Origin: Azoarcus sp.
GTDB taxonomy: Bacteria; Pseudomonadota; Gammaproteobacteria; Burkholderiales; Rhodocyclaceae
DNA: 20,377 nucleotides
NCBI GenBank assembly: GCA_031259795.1
Contig: JAIRLA010000096.1
Span: 1 to 20,377, forward strand
Reading direction: 5' to 3'
Position 1 is the stretch's first letter, and every line of letters begins with the position of its first letter. The notes beneath the pieces were generated by a model. It saw only the letters and a list, made by a program, of their open reading frames with translations, was not told the DNA's origin and ran no database searches. The position numbers and the translations under genes were made by a program. Of the stretch, positions 9,035 to 16,329 are shown in pieces.

Positions 9035-9045
9035 CCGGAGAGCCC

Positions 9046-9474
9046 GTGAACCAAATCGTCGACGCCGACAGCCTCGTCACCCTGCACTACCGCATCGTCC
9101 TGCCCAACGGCCAGCCGGCGCTCTCCACCTTCGAGGCCACACCCGCGACGCTGAAATTGGGCGCGGGTGAGATGCTGCCCGCCATCGAACGGCTCATCGT
9201 CGGCCTGCCGCTCGGCGGCCATCATGTGTTCGACCTCGCCGCCGAAGACGCTTTCGGCCCGCGCCGCCCGGAACTGGTCGAGCGCGTGCGGCGCGAACAC
9301 ATGCCCGCGCAGGAGATCGAGGCGATGAGCATCATGGAATTCGTCGCCCCCGACGGTTCGCGCTATTCCGGTCTCGTGCGCGAAATCGACGAAACTTCCG
9401 CGCTCGTCGATTTCAATCACCCGCTCGCGGGCAAGCCGATCCGGCTGGAAGTCGAAATCATCGGCATTGCCTGA
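9046..9474 (+). CDS. fkpB: FKBP-type peptidyl-prolyl isomerase, SlpA/FkpB type
   Basis: A 142-residue SlyD-like FKBP that speeds cis-trans isomerisation of proline bonds and acts as a chaperone. Seen in order are DADSLVTLHYRIVLPNGQ at the N-terminus, a LKLGAGEMLPAIERLIVGLPLGGHHVFDL block for the FKBP core, EDAFGPRRPELVERV starting the insert-in-flap domain, and the closing strand with VDFNHPLAGKPIRLEVEIIGI. The DFNHPLAGK motif is diagnostic of this group. The start is GTG at 9046, preceded by GGAG 7 bases upstream and 11 bases after the unknown coiled-coil gene. In related genomes this gene follows lspA directly and precedes ispH; here both junctions are disturbed. Confidence 0.92.
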   Translation: MNQIVDADSLVTLHYRIVLPNGQPALSTFEATPATLKLGAGEMLPAIERLIVGLPLGGHHVFDLAAEDAFGPRRPELVERVRREHMPAQEIEAMSIMEFVAPDGSRYSGLVREIDETSALVDFNHPLAGKPIRLEVEIIGIA

Positions 9475-9499
9475 TCCTGCCGCCGCCGGGCAAGGCGCG

Positions 9500-9645
9500 G
9501 ATGGAGACTTCATGGCGTCGGGATGAACGGTGAGCCGCTGGCCGTCAATCCCGAAAACCGCCCGCCAATTTCCCACGCACAGGCGGTAGCCCTCATGATC
9601 GGCAAGTTTTTTGGCGTTGACCGCGGCAAATATCCGGCATGGCAA
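9500..9645 (-). pseudogene. Remnant of a RelE/ParE-family toxin gene
   Basis: On the minus strand one frame gives AKKLADHEGYRLCVGNWRAV followed by FGIDGQRLTV. This matches the central and C-terminal part of RelE/ParE-type mRNA-interferase or gyrase-inhibitor toxins (KLxGxxGYRLRVGDWRVIF). After LTV the frame is lost, but in the next frame RRHEVSI appears, resembling the usual closing HRREVY motif, so a frameshift is likely. Nothing resembling the N-terminal half or an antitoxin is present; the sequence upstream runs into repeat copy B. The gene is inactive. Confidence 0.5.
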
Positions 9646-9700
9646 AGACCGCCTTCCGCGCGCGGGGGCGGAAAGCAATCCGCCCGGAGCCTCCCCGCCG

Positions 9701-9887
9701 CGTCATTGCGAGGCGCGAATCGACGCGGCAATCCAGTTCGTTCCATGCGGAGCGTATCGACGCTGTTTTCTTGGCGGTGGTGGGGGAGACGGGCGTTTCG
9801 TTCCTTTTTCCCCTTTTTTATCCAGCGGCGCTGCGCGCCGGGTGGAACGCGCTGGATTGCCACGTCGATGCGCTCCTCGCAATGACG
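9701..9887 (-). repeat. Palindromic REP/MITE-like repeat, copy B (inverted relative to copy A)
   Basis: It carries the same outer arms, CGTCATTGCGAGG at the left and CTCGCAATGACG at the right, and the same inner arms around GGCAATCCAG and CTGGATTGCC. The core appears as the reverse complement of that in copy A (CGACGCTGTTTTCTTGG at left, CCCCTTTTTTAT and GGCGCTGCGCGCCGG at right). Length is almost equal to copy A. It lies between the RelE remnant and the putative transposon end. Confidence 0.8.
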
Positions 9888-9936
9888 AGTTCTTGCGCTG
9901 AACTCCCCTCCCCCGCTTGGCGAGCGAGAGGGTGGC

Positions 9937-9980
9937 TGTTCACGAGCGTGCTAATTGAACTGCCACGAGCGTGCTAATTG
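9937..9980 (+). mobile_element. Putative transposable-element end with two direct repeats
   Basis: The sequence starts with TG at 9937 and holds two exact copies of CACGAGCGTGCTAATTG at 9941-9957 and 9964-9980, a period of 23 bases. Each copy contains the inverted pair CACG/CGTG. Phage Mu ends begin with TG and carry transposase-binding repeats of about 22 bases, the first starting a few bases in; IS21-family ends have a similar layout. The element would extend to the right, into the prophage. It is either the right end of the Mu-like prophage or the end of an IS21-like remnant. The partner end is outside the window. Confidence 0.5.
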
Positions 9981-9988
9981 GGGGACCA

Positions 9989-10018
9989 GGCTGGACTGGG
10001 CTGGACTGGGCTGGATGA
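9989..10018. repeat. Short tandem repeat, about three 10-bp units
   Basis: GGCTGGACTG occurs twice in tandem (9989-9998 and 9999-10008), followed by the variant GGCTGGATGA. It is located between the putative transposon end and the last prophage gene. No function can be assigned. Confidence 0.6.
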
Positions 10019-10056
10019 GCGGTTTTTTTGCGGGTTGGGCCGCGGATCGGGCGATT

Positions 10057-10551
10057 TTATGCGCCTAGGATAGAGCGCACTTCGTTTTCGATCGCGCGGT
10101 TTATCAAAGCTTCATCATCGTCGGAAATGCCAAGATAGGGGCGCGGGGGTATCTTGACCCGGTTTCCGCGTCCGGCTCGGGTTGTGCCGAACTGCAACGT
10201 TGATGTGATGCGCGGGTCTTTGTCCGCGAAACGCCCGGTACCTATGTAGAGCGTGCCGCCGGAGATCTGGTACGTGATCGTCTCCATCAGGATTCCGGTG
10301 TCGATCAGCGGCTTGTTCCCGAAACGCTTGCCGCCGATCAGTGCCGCGCGGCGCATCGTCTCCTCTGAGTTCGGCTCCCACACCTCGCCATTGGGGCCGA
10401 GGCCTCCGGCTTCGATTCGCTTCTTCGTCGACTCGACCAGCGGCGGGCCGATCGCGCGCAGGAAGGGCGAGGGGTCTCTCATCAGCTCGCCCAGCGCCCG
10501 GAGCTTCTCCCCCATCTCCGCGCGGTTGAGGGTGAGCGTGATTGTGAACAT
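10057..10551 (-). CDS. Phage virion morphogenesis protein (Mu gpG-like)
   Basis: A 164-residue protein of the phage virion morphogenesis family (Mu gpG type), taking part in head or tail assembly. Family features are the N-terminal helical part with GEKLRALGELMRDPSPFLRAIG, the GPNGEVWEPNSEET and PLIDTGILMETITY blocks in the middle, and the IPPRPYLGISDDD motif near residue 138. Its ATG overlaps the stop of the preceding gene by one base (TGATG), which suggests coupled translation. It is the last phage gene recognisable toward low coordinates. In Mu the next genes would encode protease/scaffold and major capsid protein, and none are found here. Confidence 0.88.
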   Translation of the reverse strand: MFTITLTLNRAEMGEKLRALGELMRDPSPFLRAIGPPLVESTKKRIEAGGLGPNGEVWEPNSEETMRRAALIGGKRFGNKPLIDTGILMETITYQISGGTLYIGTGRFADKDPRITSTLQFGTTRAGRGNRVKIPPRPYLGISDDDEALINRAIENEVRSILGA

Positions 10552-10883
10552 CAGTAGACCACCGTGCCGATGCGATTGCTGTCCGCGTCTATAAAATATA
10601 GATCGTCTTCGTCGACGTCTTCCTGTCTGGGGTAGTCATCCGCGAGTTCGGCGGGAAGAACCCACGAAGAGCCGATCACGGCGGCGATGTCCGCCCTGTT
10701 TTTTGTCGACGTCAGATTCCAACTCCACGGCTCCGGGCGTGCGTCGACCACGCCGTCACGGAATATAGCGAGCACCATATCCGCACTCGGCCCGGTTATT
10801 TCCCCAGTCTCGTCATCCCAATCGAATACGAGGGGATAGGAAATGTGAGGTGCGATCCAGGGGCAATCAAAATGGTGAATCAT
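10551..10883 (-). CDS. Small acidic protein between MuF and gpG, unknown
   Basis: A 110-residue, strongly acidic protein that I do not recognise. It contains FDWDDETGEITGPSADMVLA near residue 24 and a very acidic C-terminal part (DDYPRQEDVDEDDLYFIDADSN), with several tryptophans and no membrane segment. The chosen ATG at 10883 overlaps the stop of the MuF gene (ATGA) and has a near-perfect GGAGG 5 bases upstream; a start at 10895 is possible but lacks this. Base composition is more A+T-rich than the core head genes. Its position directly downstream of a MuF protein with a peptidase-like C-terminus, and its acidity, fit an immunity-type partner. That role is inference only; it might also be a structural accessory. 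Confidence 0.75.
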   Translation of the reverse strand: MIHHFDCPWIAPHISYPLVFDWDDETGEITGPSADMVLAIFRDGVVDARPEPWSWNLTSTKNRADIAAVIGSSWVLPAELADDYPRQEDVDEDDLYFIDADSNRIGTVVY

Positions 10884-12394
10884 CGTATCCTCCATTTGAA
10901 CAAGATGCCGACGATAAAATCGAACATCTCCCGATCCGTAGTATAGAGGCGTTCAAACAGTATTCCCGATTTTTGTGTTTTATGACCCGATAAAACCGTC
11001 TGGAGCCCCATCGACATCACCTCCAGCGGTTCGCCGCCGTAGTCCTTCCCCCAATACGGGCTTATGTAATTGTCCTCGCGCGTCATCTCGTCGGGGCGAT
11101 ACCTCGAATCTGGCTCCAGCGCTGTCAGGCGCTTGAGCGGCATCCCCGCCGTGCGCTCGAGGTGGAACTCCTTGAACAGCGCTTGCAGCCCCGGAAAAGC
11201 ATCTTGCAGACGATGGGCATATTCATGAATCGCGTTGACCACGTCATCCTTGACTGTGATGTGGCCGAGATTCTCCTTGATCGTGACGACTCCGGATTTC
11301 GTCTTGATCTTCAGGCCGCGAGGGAACTTTCTCGCATCGATCGAACTGTAGAACCCTCGCGCCTTGCTGTTGAGTCTGACATACAGCGGCCCGATCTTGT
11401 CCGCCGCATCGACCCACGCCGCCGGATAATGCCTCGACGCCCTCTTCACCAGATCAGCACCCTTGCCCGTACTGGCGACCTTCGCCGCCTGGCCGGCGCC
11501 CACCTCCTTACCCAGTTTCCTGAGCAGCGCCGGATACAGCTTCTTTGGCTCCTTCGGCAATGCATCCGTAATCTTCTTGCCCGCCGCGATGAAATCCTCG
11601 ACGCCCCTCGGCGCGGGCGTGGGCCTCACCACGTCCGTGAGCACCGGCAAGACATGATCGAGGAACTGGTGCGACAGCCCCCCCGGCAGCTTGCCCGCCT
11701 TCTCGGCGGCGAACTTGCGCAACTCCTCGGCGCGCGAGGCTCCGGGCGCGTAGGCCCATCCTTTGTCGATGCCGACCGGCGCGCCGGTCTTTGGGTTGAT
11801 CGCATCCCATCCGGCGGGCGGCTCGGTCGCCGCGCCCGGCGCTGGCTCGCTCACCGCCGACACGCGGCAGCGGCAGCCCCAGCCGTTTGGGGGGTAGTGC
11901 GTCTCCCAGAACGGATGATCGTAGCGCAAGGTCAGATGCATATCCCCCCACATCTTGTGCAGCGGGCGCGGCACCTGCACGAGGTCGCTGTGTATGTACT
12001 CCCAGTAGGGCAAGCGCTTGACCACCTCCGGATCGGTTATTTGCGCGTAAAACCCGGCAGCATACGAAGTGCGGACGTTCGTTTCGTAGATAAGGCGCGT
12101 CCGCCACGCCCAGCCGCCCGTCGTGTCCTCGCCCGTCCAGCCGTGCCAGCCGTGTTTCTCAACGATCTTGCGGAAATTCTCGCGGAATTGCTCGATTGAC
12201 TGTCTTTGCAGCGGGGAGACCGCCGCATGCAGGTCGGCCAGCAGGTCGGCTTTCATCGCCCCGGCGACGACGAACGCCCAGTCGTGCGCCGATCCCATGA
12301 TGTCTTCGTAAGTTTCAGTGGGCATATTGATTTTCCTGCGGAAATATTCGATCTGCTCCGCGAAATCCAGATTGAACGAACCGATCAGCGCCAT
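10880..12394 (-). CDS. Phage minor head protein (MuF-like) fused to a C-terminal HExxH peptidase-like domain
   Basis: A 504-residue protein. Residues about 1-180 are the MuF (Mu gpF/SPP1 gp7) minor head domain, including YETNVRTSYAAGFYAQ, RYDHPFWETHYPPNGWGCRC (168-176 for the last motif) and nearby conserved histidines. After a linker, the C-terminal portion holds NAIHEYAHRLQ, a zinc-metallopeptidase HExxH motif at residues 390-394. Some 63 residues on is YGGEPLEVMSMGL, where E458 (or E455) could be the third zinc ligand. MuF proteins sit at the portal and may be injected; C-terminal toxin or enzyme domains are known for MuF proteins. The start at 12394 overlaps the previous stop by one base; an in-frame extension to 12502 runs over the Zn-ribbon gene and is rejected. 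Peptidase activity is inferred from motif only. Confidence 0.88.
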   Translation of the reverse strand: MALIGSFNLDFAEQIEYFRRKINMPTETYEDIMGSAHDWAFVVAGAMKADLLADLHAAVSPLQRQSIEQFRENFRKIVEKHGWHGWTGEDTTGGWAWRTRLIYETNVRTSYAAGFYAQITDPEVVKRLPYWEYIHSDLVQVPRPLHKMWGDMHLTLRYDHPFWETHYPPNGWGCRCRVSAVSEPAPGAATEPPAGWDAINPKTGAPVGIDKGWAYAPGASRAEELRKFAAEKAGKLPGGLSHQFLDHVLPVLTDVVRPTPAPRGVEDFIAAGKKITDALPKEPKKLYPALLRKLGKEVGAGQAAKVASTGKGADLVKRASRHYPAAWVDAADKIGPLYVRLNSKARGFYSSIDARKFPRGLKIKTKSGVVTIKENLGHITVKDDVVNAIHEYAHRLQDAFPGLQALFKEFHLERTAGMPLKRLTALEPDSRYRPDEMTREDNYISPYWGKDYGGEPLEVMSMGLQTVLSGHKTQKSGILFERLYTTDREMFDFIVGILFKWRIR

Positions 12395-12597
12395 CAGCCA
12401 CCCCGCGTCGCACGGCAGCGCTCGGCGTGCTCCCACTCGTCGCGGCAGTCCGCGTCGCACCAGCGCTGCTTGCCCGCCAGCGGCGCGCCGCACCACAGGC
12501 ACGTCCCGTTCGCTGGCGGCGCGACGGGTTTATGCGCGCCCACGCGCAGCGCGTCCAGTTGCTCGTTTTGGATTTGCGCGAGGTCGGCGATATCCAT
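12394..12597 (-). CDS. Small Zn-ribbon phage protein
   Basis: A 67-residue protein with an N-terminal helix (MDIADLAQIQNEQLDAL) and a single four-cysteine zinc ribbon in the second half (CLWCGAPLAGKQRWCDADC, with CxxC and CxxxC pairs). The N-terminal DIADLAQIQNE resembles phage DksA/TraR-type proteins, but the ribbon itself is more like the DUF2116 type. The role is unknown; it may bind nucleic acid or RNA polymerase. The ATG at 12597 overlaps the stop of the portal gene by one base, and its own stop overlaps the MuF start, so it belongs to the late operon. The GTG just before (12600) is an alternative start. Confidence 0.75.
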   Translation of the reverse strand: MDIADLAQIQNEQLDALRVGAHKPVAPPANGTCLWCGAPLAGKQRWCDADCRDEWEHAERCRATRGG

Positions 12598-14219
12598 CAC
12601 GAATTACCCGTCTGATCCGCCGCGTCCGACCGCCCGCGTAGCTCGGCCAGCGCGAACGCCTGCGTCAGCAGCTCGACAAGATCATCGATCGGCAGATCGG
12701 AAAATGCCGACACGATGCGCTCCTGCATCTCTGCCACCGACATGTCCGGCTCATCGGCGAGCATCGCTTCGACCTGGCCGAGCAAGCCCTCGACCGTCGG
12801 CGCGCTTGCCCGCGACATGTCGCGGACGACCTTGTCCAGCGGATCGCCGCCATCATCAACCCCCGCGCGCAGCGCGGCTTTGCGCGCCGCCTTGCGCGGC
12901 GAGGCGTCGATATCGGCGGCATCCTCATCCTCCGGCGCGGGCAGCCCCGGCACCGTCTGCGGCGCGGGTTGCGCAGCCTGGAAAATCTCTTCGTCGCCCT
13001 CGGCCTCGGGGATGCGCAGGCGCCCGTGCACCCACGACAGTGGAATGCGCACGCCATGGGCGGCGAGCACCGGCAGCGTCTCGGCGAAGACCTTGAGGTC
13101 TTCGCCTTCGCCTAGATCGAACACCAGGCGCGGGCAGCGCCGCGGCGACTCCGGCGCTTTGCCGTTGAGCACCAGCAGCGGATAGATCAGATCGCGCGTC
13201 AGCGTCGCCGCGATCCGGCGCGCGTCCGCCTCCAGAATGTCATGGCGCACCTCGGCGTGCAGTTCGGCCACGCCCGAACCCATCCCTGTCGCGTGCGTCT
13301 CCGCAGACAACGTCTGTCCGAGAATGCACTTTGACTGACTGCGCTCCGCCCAATCGATGAGGCGCAGATGCGCGTCGCCATCGCCCGCTGTCGAGATTTT
13401 TGCGATCTCGATCGCCATTTCATTGGGCATGATTGCCCGAGCGTTGTGGCCGAGGCTCGTGACCGCCCGCATCAAAGCGCGCCTTTCGCTGTCTGGCGCG
13501 CCCGCATAGTATTTGCCGGTGATGATCGGCAGGCCGTAAGTCTCCAGGAACTCCGCGAAGTCGCCAACGGCATAATGCTTGTAAATGAATGGCCAGATCA
13601 GCGCCCGGCAGATGCCCATGCGTCCGAGATAGCCCGTCTTCGCCTTGCCGTGGTGGTGCGCCAACCAGCCGAATGGCCGCAGTTCTTCGCCCTCGCCGCT
13701 GCCATTTTTGAGCACGATTCGCCGCCGATCCTGCGACAACTGAAACCACGTCTGCGGACGCGGATGGAATGCCGGGATGCGCTCGCCATCCCACGACTCC
13801 CACTCCATCTCGACCATCGAAAAGCCGTGGCCGACCCCCTCCATCAGTGACGAGATCACGTCGTAGATGTCATCGAGCGCATTGCGGATGATGTTCTCCG
13901 CCCAGGCCGCGTTCTTGCGCTCTCGCGCGCTGGCGTCCGCCAACGGCTCGATCATCCAACTGACCCCGAGCAGCGACCCCACCCGCTTGCTGAACTCGCA
14001 CGACAAGTGTGCATCGCGGTCGATCATGTCATCGAAAAGCTGGTGCTGCGCGGTGATGTCGCCGTTATCGGCCTCGCGCAACATGCGGCTCGCCCGCACC
14101 GGGCTGATGCCCTCCATGTGCGACTCGATGTACTGATTCTGGAGGTAGGCGATCCGGCTCGTCTGCGGCTCGCCGATGTCGCCCACTTTTACCGGGTTGC
14201 CATGTTGATCGACAATCAT
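12597..14219 (-). CDS. Phage portal protein (DUF935, Mu gp29-like)
   Basis: A 540-residue protein of the DUF935 family, the Mu-type portal through which DNA enters and leaves the head. Family features include the QNQYIESHMEGISPVRASRML region near residue 30, QLFDDMIDRDAHLSCEFSKR near 60, FHPRPQTWFQ around 155, FAEFLETYGLPIITGKY around 225, and LSAETHATGMGSG near 310. The last 150 residues, beyond the portal core, are acidic and alanine/proline-rich (QPAPQTVPGLPAPEDEDAAD), followed by helices. The start at 14219 is the ATG overlapping the terminase stop (TGATG). It lies between terminase and MuF as in Mu. Length and order are normal. Confidence 0.92.
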   Translation of the reverse strand: MIVDQHGNPVKVGDIGEPQTSRIAYLQNQYIESHMEGISPVRASRMLREADNGDITAQHQLFDDMIDRDAHLSCEFSKRVGSLLGVSWMIEPLADASARERKNAAWAENIIRNALDDIYDVISSLMEGVGHGFSMVEMEWESWDGERIPAFHPRPQTWFQLSQDRRRIVLKNGSGEGEELRPFGWLAHHHGKAKTGYLGRMGICRALIWPFIYKHYAVGDFAEFLETYGLPIITGKYYAGAPDSERRALMRAVTSLGHNARAIMPNEMAIEIAKISTAGDGDAHLRLIDWAERSQSKCILGQTLSAETHATGMGSGVAELHAEVRHDILEADARRIAATLTRDLIYPLLVLNGKAPESPRRCPRLVFDLGEGEDLKVFAETLPVLAAHGVRIPLSWVHGRLRIPEAEGDEEIFQAAQPAPQTVPGLPAPEDEDAADIDASPRKAARKAALRAGVDDGGDPLDKVVRDMSRASAPTVEGLLGQVEAMLADEPDMSVAEMQERIVSAFSDLPIDDLVELLTQAFALAELRGRSDAADQTGNS

Positions 14220-15787
14220 CAAAACATCCTCATCGCGCGGCGCGCGTCGTTGCCGCTGTCATCATCATCATCGTCGCCGACATCGAACGGCGAGGATTTG
14301 AAAACCGCCTCGAACCCCGTGCACACCCCGGCCACGTCCTGCCGCATGGCATGATCGGCAAGGAACAGCGAGATGGCGAAGTCGCCGTGGCGCTGCAACT
14401 TTTGGCCGTCGCCCGCCTGCGTCCTTGCCTTGGGAATTTTCGGTACCCCGTTGATTTTTTCGATGGCGCGCAGGTCGTCGCGGCACTGACTGTCGCGCGG
14501 CAGGCCGTCGAGCGTGCCGTCCTCGATGTGCGCTTTAAATCGCGGCATCTGTTCGGAATAAAACTTTTCGGTCAAATGGATTTGTAATATCCGGTTGTGG
14601 CCGAAAAAATCGGCCATGTACTCGGCCAGTTGCCCGCCGTTGCCGTTGGCGTCCAGCGCCCCGGCGCGCAGGCGCGGCAGGCGCTGCGCAACGCAGCGGA
14701 ATATCTGCTGCTGCTGCGCGTAGGGGCAGTTCGCAAGCTCGACCACGAGCACGACGCGGTTGACCAGATGCTCGGACTCCTCGAGCGCGGTAATGACCGA
14801 CAGATCGCCGACGCGGGCGAAGTCGCCGCCAAAGCCATGCACGCGTTGCGGGTCAAGCGTCTCCAGGATCGGTACCAGCTTTTCGTCGCACCACGCCGAG
14901 ACCTCGACCGCGCGCACCGGCTCCGGCAGCAAGCCGAACTCATTTGTCCAACGCTGGCGCACGATCGGTACGCCATCGGTCATGCGCGCCTCGATCAATG
15001 CGATCGGCAGGTACGCGCCGCCGCCCTGCGCCGGGATGACATCGAGTTCCTCGGCCGCATCGTCGCCATAAAACTTGCGCACGCTGGCAACCCACGCGTC
15101 CTCGGCCTCCTGCGTCCAGCGCTCGCCGCGCCGCAGGCAGACGCGGCGGAACAGCCCCTCGCGCACCGCCTCGGCGAAGGTGATGCGATGTACCGAGCCG
15201 CCGCGCCTGCCCGCGCGGATGTCATTGACCAACTCGTTGAAAAGGTTCGTATCGCCGTTGTGGGTCGAGATGATCCTGACTTTGTCGCCCCACATGATCA
15301 TCGCCATGGCCGCCTTGAGCAGCCCGGCGAGGTCGGGCGCGAAGGCCGCCTCGTCGATGACGATCACGCCCTGCTTGCCGCGCAGGTTCGCCGGGCGCGA
15401 CGACAATGCCATGATGCGCTTGCCGGATTTCGGAAAGTCGATCTTGTAGGTCTTGATGGCGCGGTCGCCCTCATCGACGAAGATGCCCTCTTCGATCGCC
15501 TCTGCCGCGAGATCGAATGCCCGCGCCCACAGTGCGCAGGCCTCGATATATTCGAGCGCCATGTCCTGCGTCGCGCTGATATAGAAGACATTACTGCCGC
15601 TGCGGCTTGCCGCGATCAGTACGTCGTCCGAGGCTTCGCCCCACGTCAAGCCAACGCGGCGGCTTTTTTCTGCAACCTTGAGTTGCGCTTGATCGGCGAC
15701 CCAGCGTTGCTGATATGGCAGCAACGCCGGGGGCGGCGCATCGCCGCCCCCGCTGGACGTGCCAACGACGAGCGGATCGGCGCTCAT
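14219..15787 (-). CDS. Phage terminase large subunit (Mu gp28-like)
   Basis: The terminase motor packages DNA into the prohead using ATP and cuts it with a C-terminal nuclease. The 522-residue protein has the adenine-binding YQQRWV near residue 25, a Walker A-like KSRRVGLTWG at 41-50, and Walker B with acid pair VIVIDEAAF at 141-149. The coupling motif RIISTHNGDTN is near 171-181. The nuclease domain has GGDFARVGDLS at 320-330 and LDANGNGG about 70 residues on. A run of six aspartates near the C-terminus (about residue 505) is a low-complexity tail. The start ATG overlaps the stop of the DUF3486 gene (ATGA). Order is as in Mu. Confidence 0.93.
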   Translation of the reverse strand: MSADPLVVGTSSGGGDAPPPALLPYQQRWVADQAQLKVAEKSRRVGLTWGEASDDVLIAASRSGSNVFYISATQDMALEYIEACALWARAFDLAAEAIEEGIFVDEGDRAIKTYKIDFPKSGKRIMALSSRPANLRGKQGVIVIDEAAFAPDLAGLLKAAMAMIMWGDKVRIISTHNGDTNLFNELVNDIRAGRRGGSVHRITFAEAVREGLFRRVCLRRGERWTQEAEDAWVASVRKFYGDDAAEELDVIPAQGGGAYLPIALIEARMTDGVPIVRQRWTNEFGLLPEPVRAVEVSAWCDEKLVPILETLDPQRVHGFGGDFARVGDLSVITALEESEHLVNRVVLVVELANCPYAQQQQIFRCVAQRLPRLRAGALDANGNGGQLAEYMADFFGHNRILQIHLTEKFYSEQMPRFKAHIEDGTLDGLPRDSQCRDDLRAIEKINGVPKIPKARTQAGDGQKLQRHGDFAISLFLADHAMRQDVAGVCTGFEAVFKSSPFDVGDDDDDDSGNDARRAMRMF

Positions 15788-16326
15788 GCCGCGATCCCCA
15801 GGATTGCCCGCCGTATCTCGGCGACCGTCTCTGTTGACATGCCGCCCTTGACCGCCAGCGTTTCCGCTTTCTCGGCGGCGGCGCGGGCGCGCTCCTGCAC
15901 CTCGCCGCGATATTTCTTTTGATTGATGCTGGCGCGCGCCAGCGTGGCGATGTTCTTCGCCGCCGCGCTCAACGTCTCGATGCGCTCGCCGATGTCTTCA
16001 GTTGCTTGCGCCTTTTGTAAGCTGAAAATTGCATTGAATAATTCCGTCTGCACGAGGGATATTATCGCCTCGGAGCGCGCATCCTGATCGTCCGGGGCGC
16101 TTTCGACCAGCACCCGCGCCGCCTCGGTGCTTGCGCGGATGGCGGATAATTTTTCCTCCATCTGCTGGCCATGATTGTGCAACGCGCTCTTGCTGATCGA
16201 GTAGCCGCGCTCGCGCAGCATCGCGGCGAGCTTCTGGTACTCGGAAAAATTATTCTCGATCAGCGCCGCCTCGATCCAGCGGCGGACGTCCTCGGGCAGC
16301 TTGCTGATCTTCGAGCGGGTGCCCAT
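15784..16326 (-). CDS. DUF3486 phage protein (Mu gp27-like, probable small terminase component)
   Basis: A 180-residue helical protein of the DUF3486 family found directly before the terminase in Mu-like phages and thought to be the small terminase subunit. The N-terminus MGTRSKISKLPEDVRRWIEA is characteristic. It is followed by a helix-turn-helix-like part (FSEYQKLAAMLRERGYSISKSALHNHG, residues 27-53), which probably binds DNA. The C-terminal half is a long alanine-rich helical region (ERARAAAEKAETLAVKGG). Its stop overlaps the terminase start and it begins 3 bases after the stop of the preceding gp26-like gene. Confidence 0.9.
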   Translation of the reverse strand: MGTRSKISKLPEDVRRWIEAALIENNFSEYQKLAAMLRERGYSISKSALHNHGQQMEEKLSAIRASTEAARVLVESAPDDQDARSEAIISLVQTELFNAIFSLQKAQATEDIGERIETLSAAAKNIATLARASINQKKYRGEVQERARAAAEKAETLAVKGGMSTETVAEIRRAILGIAA

Positions 16327-16329
16327 GGC

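Noticed and set aside
9941-9980. Short CRISPR array
   Set aside because: Only two 17-base repeats with a 6-base gap; spacing and length do not fit CRISPR, and no cas gene is present.
11162-12199. 345-codon plus-strand frame opposite MuF
   Set aside because: Antisense shadow of MuF, arginine/leucine-rich and without domains.
14597-15922. 441-codon plus-strand frame opposite the terminase
   Set aside because: Complement of the terminase gene; composition is that of an antisense shadow and there is no ribosome binding site or operon context.
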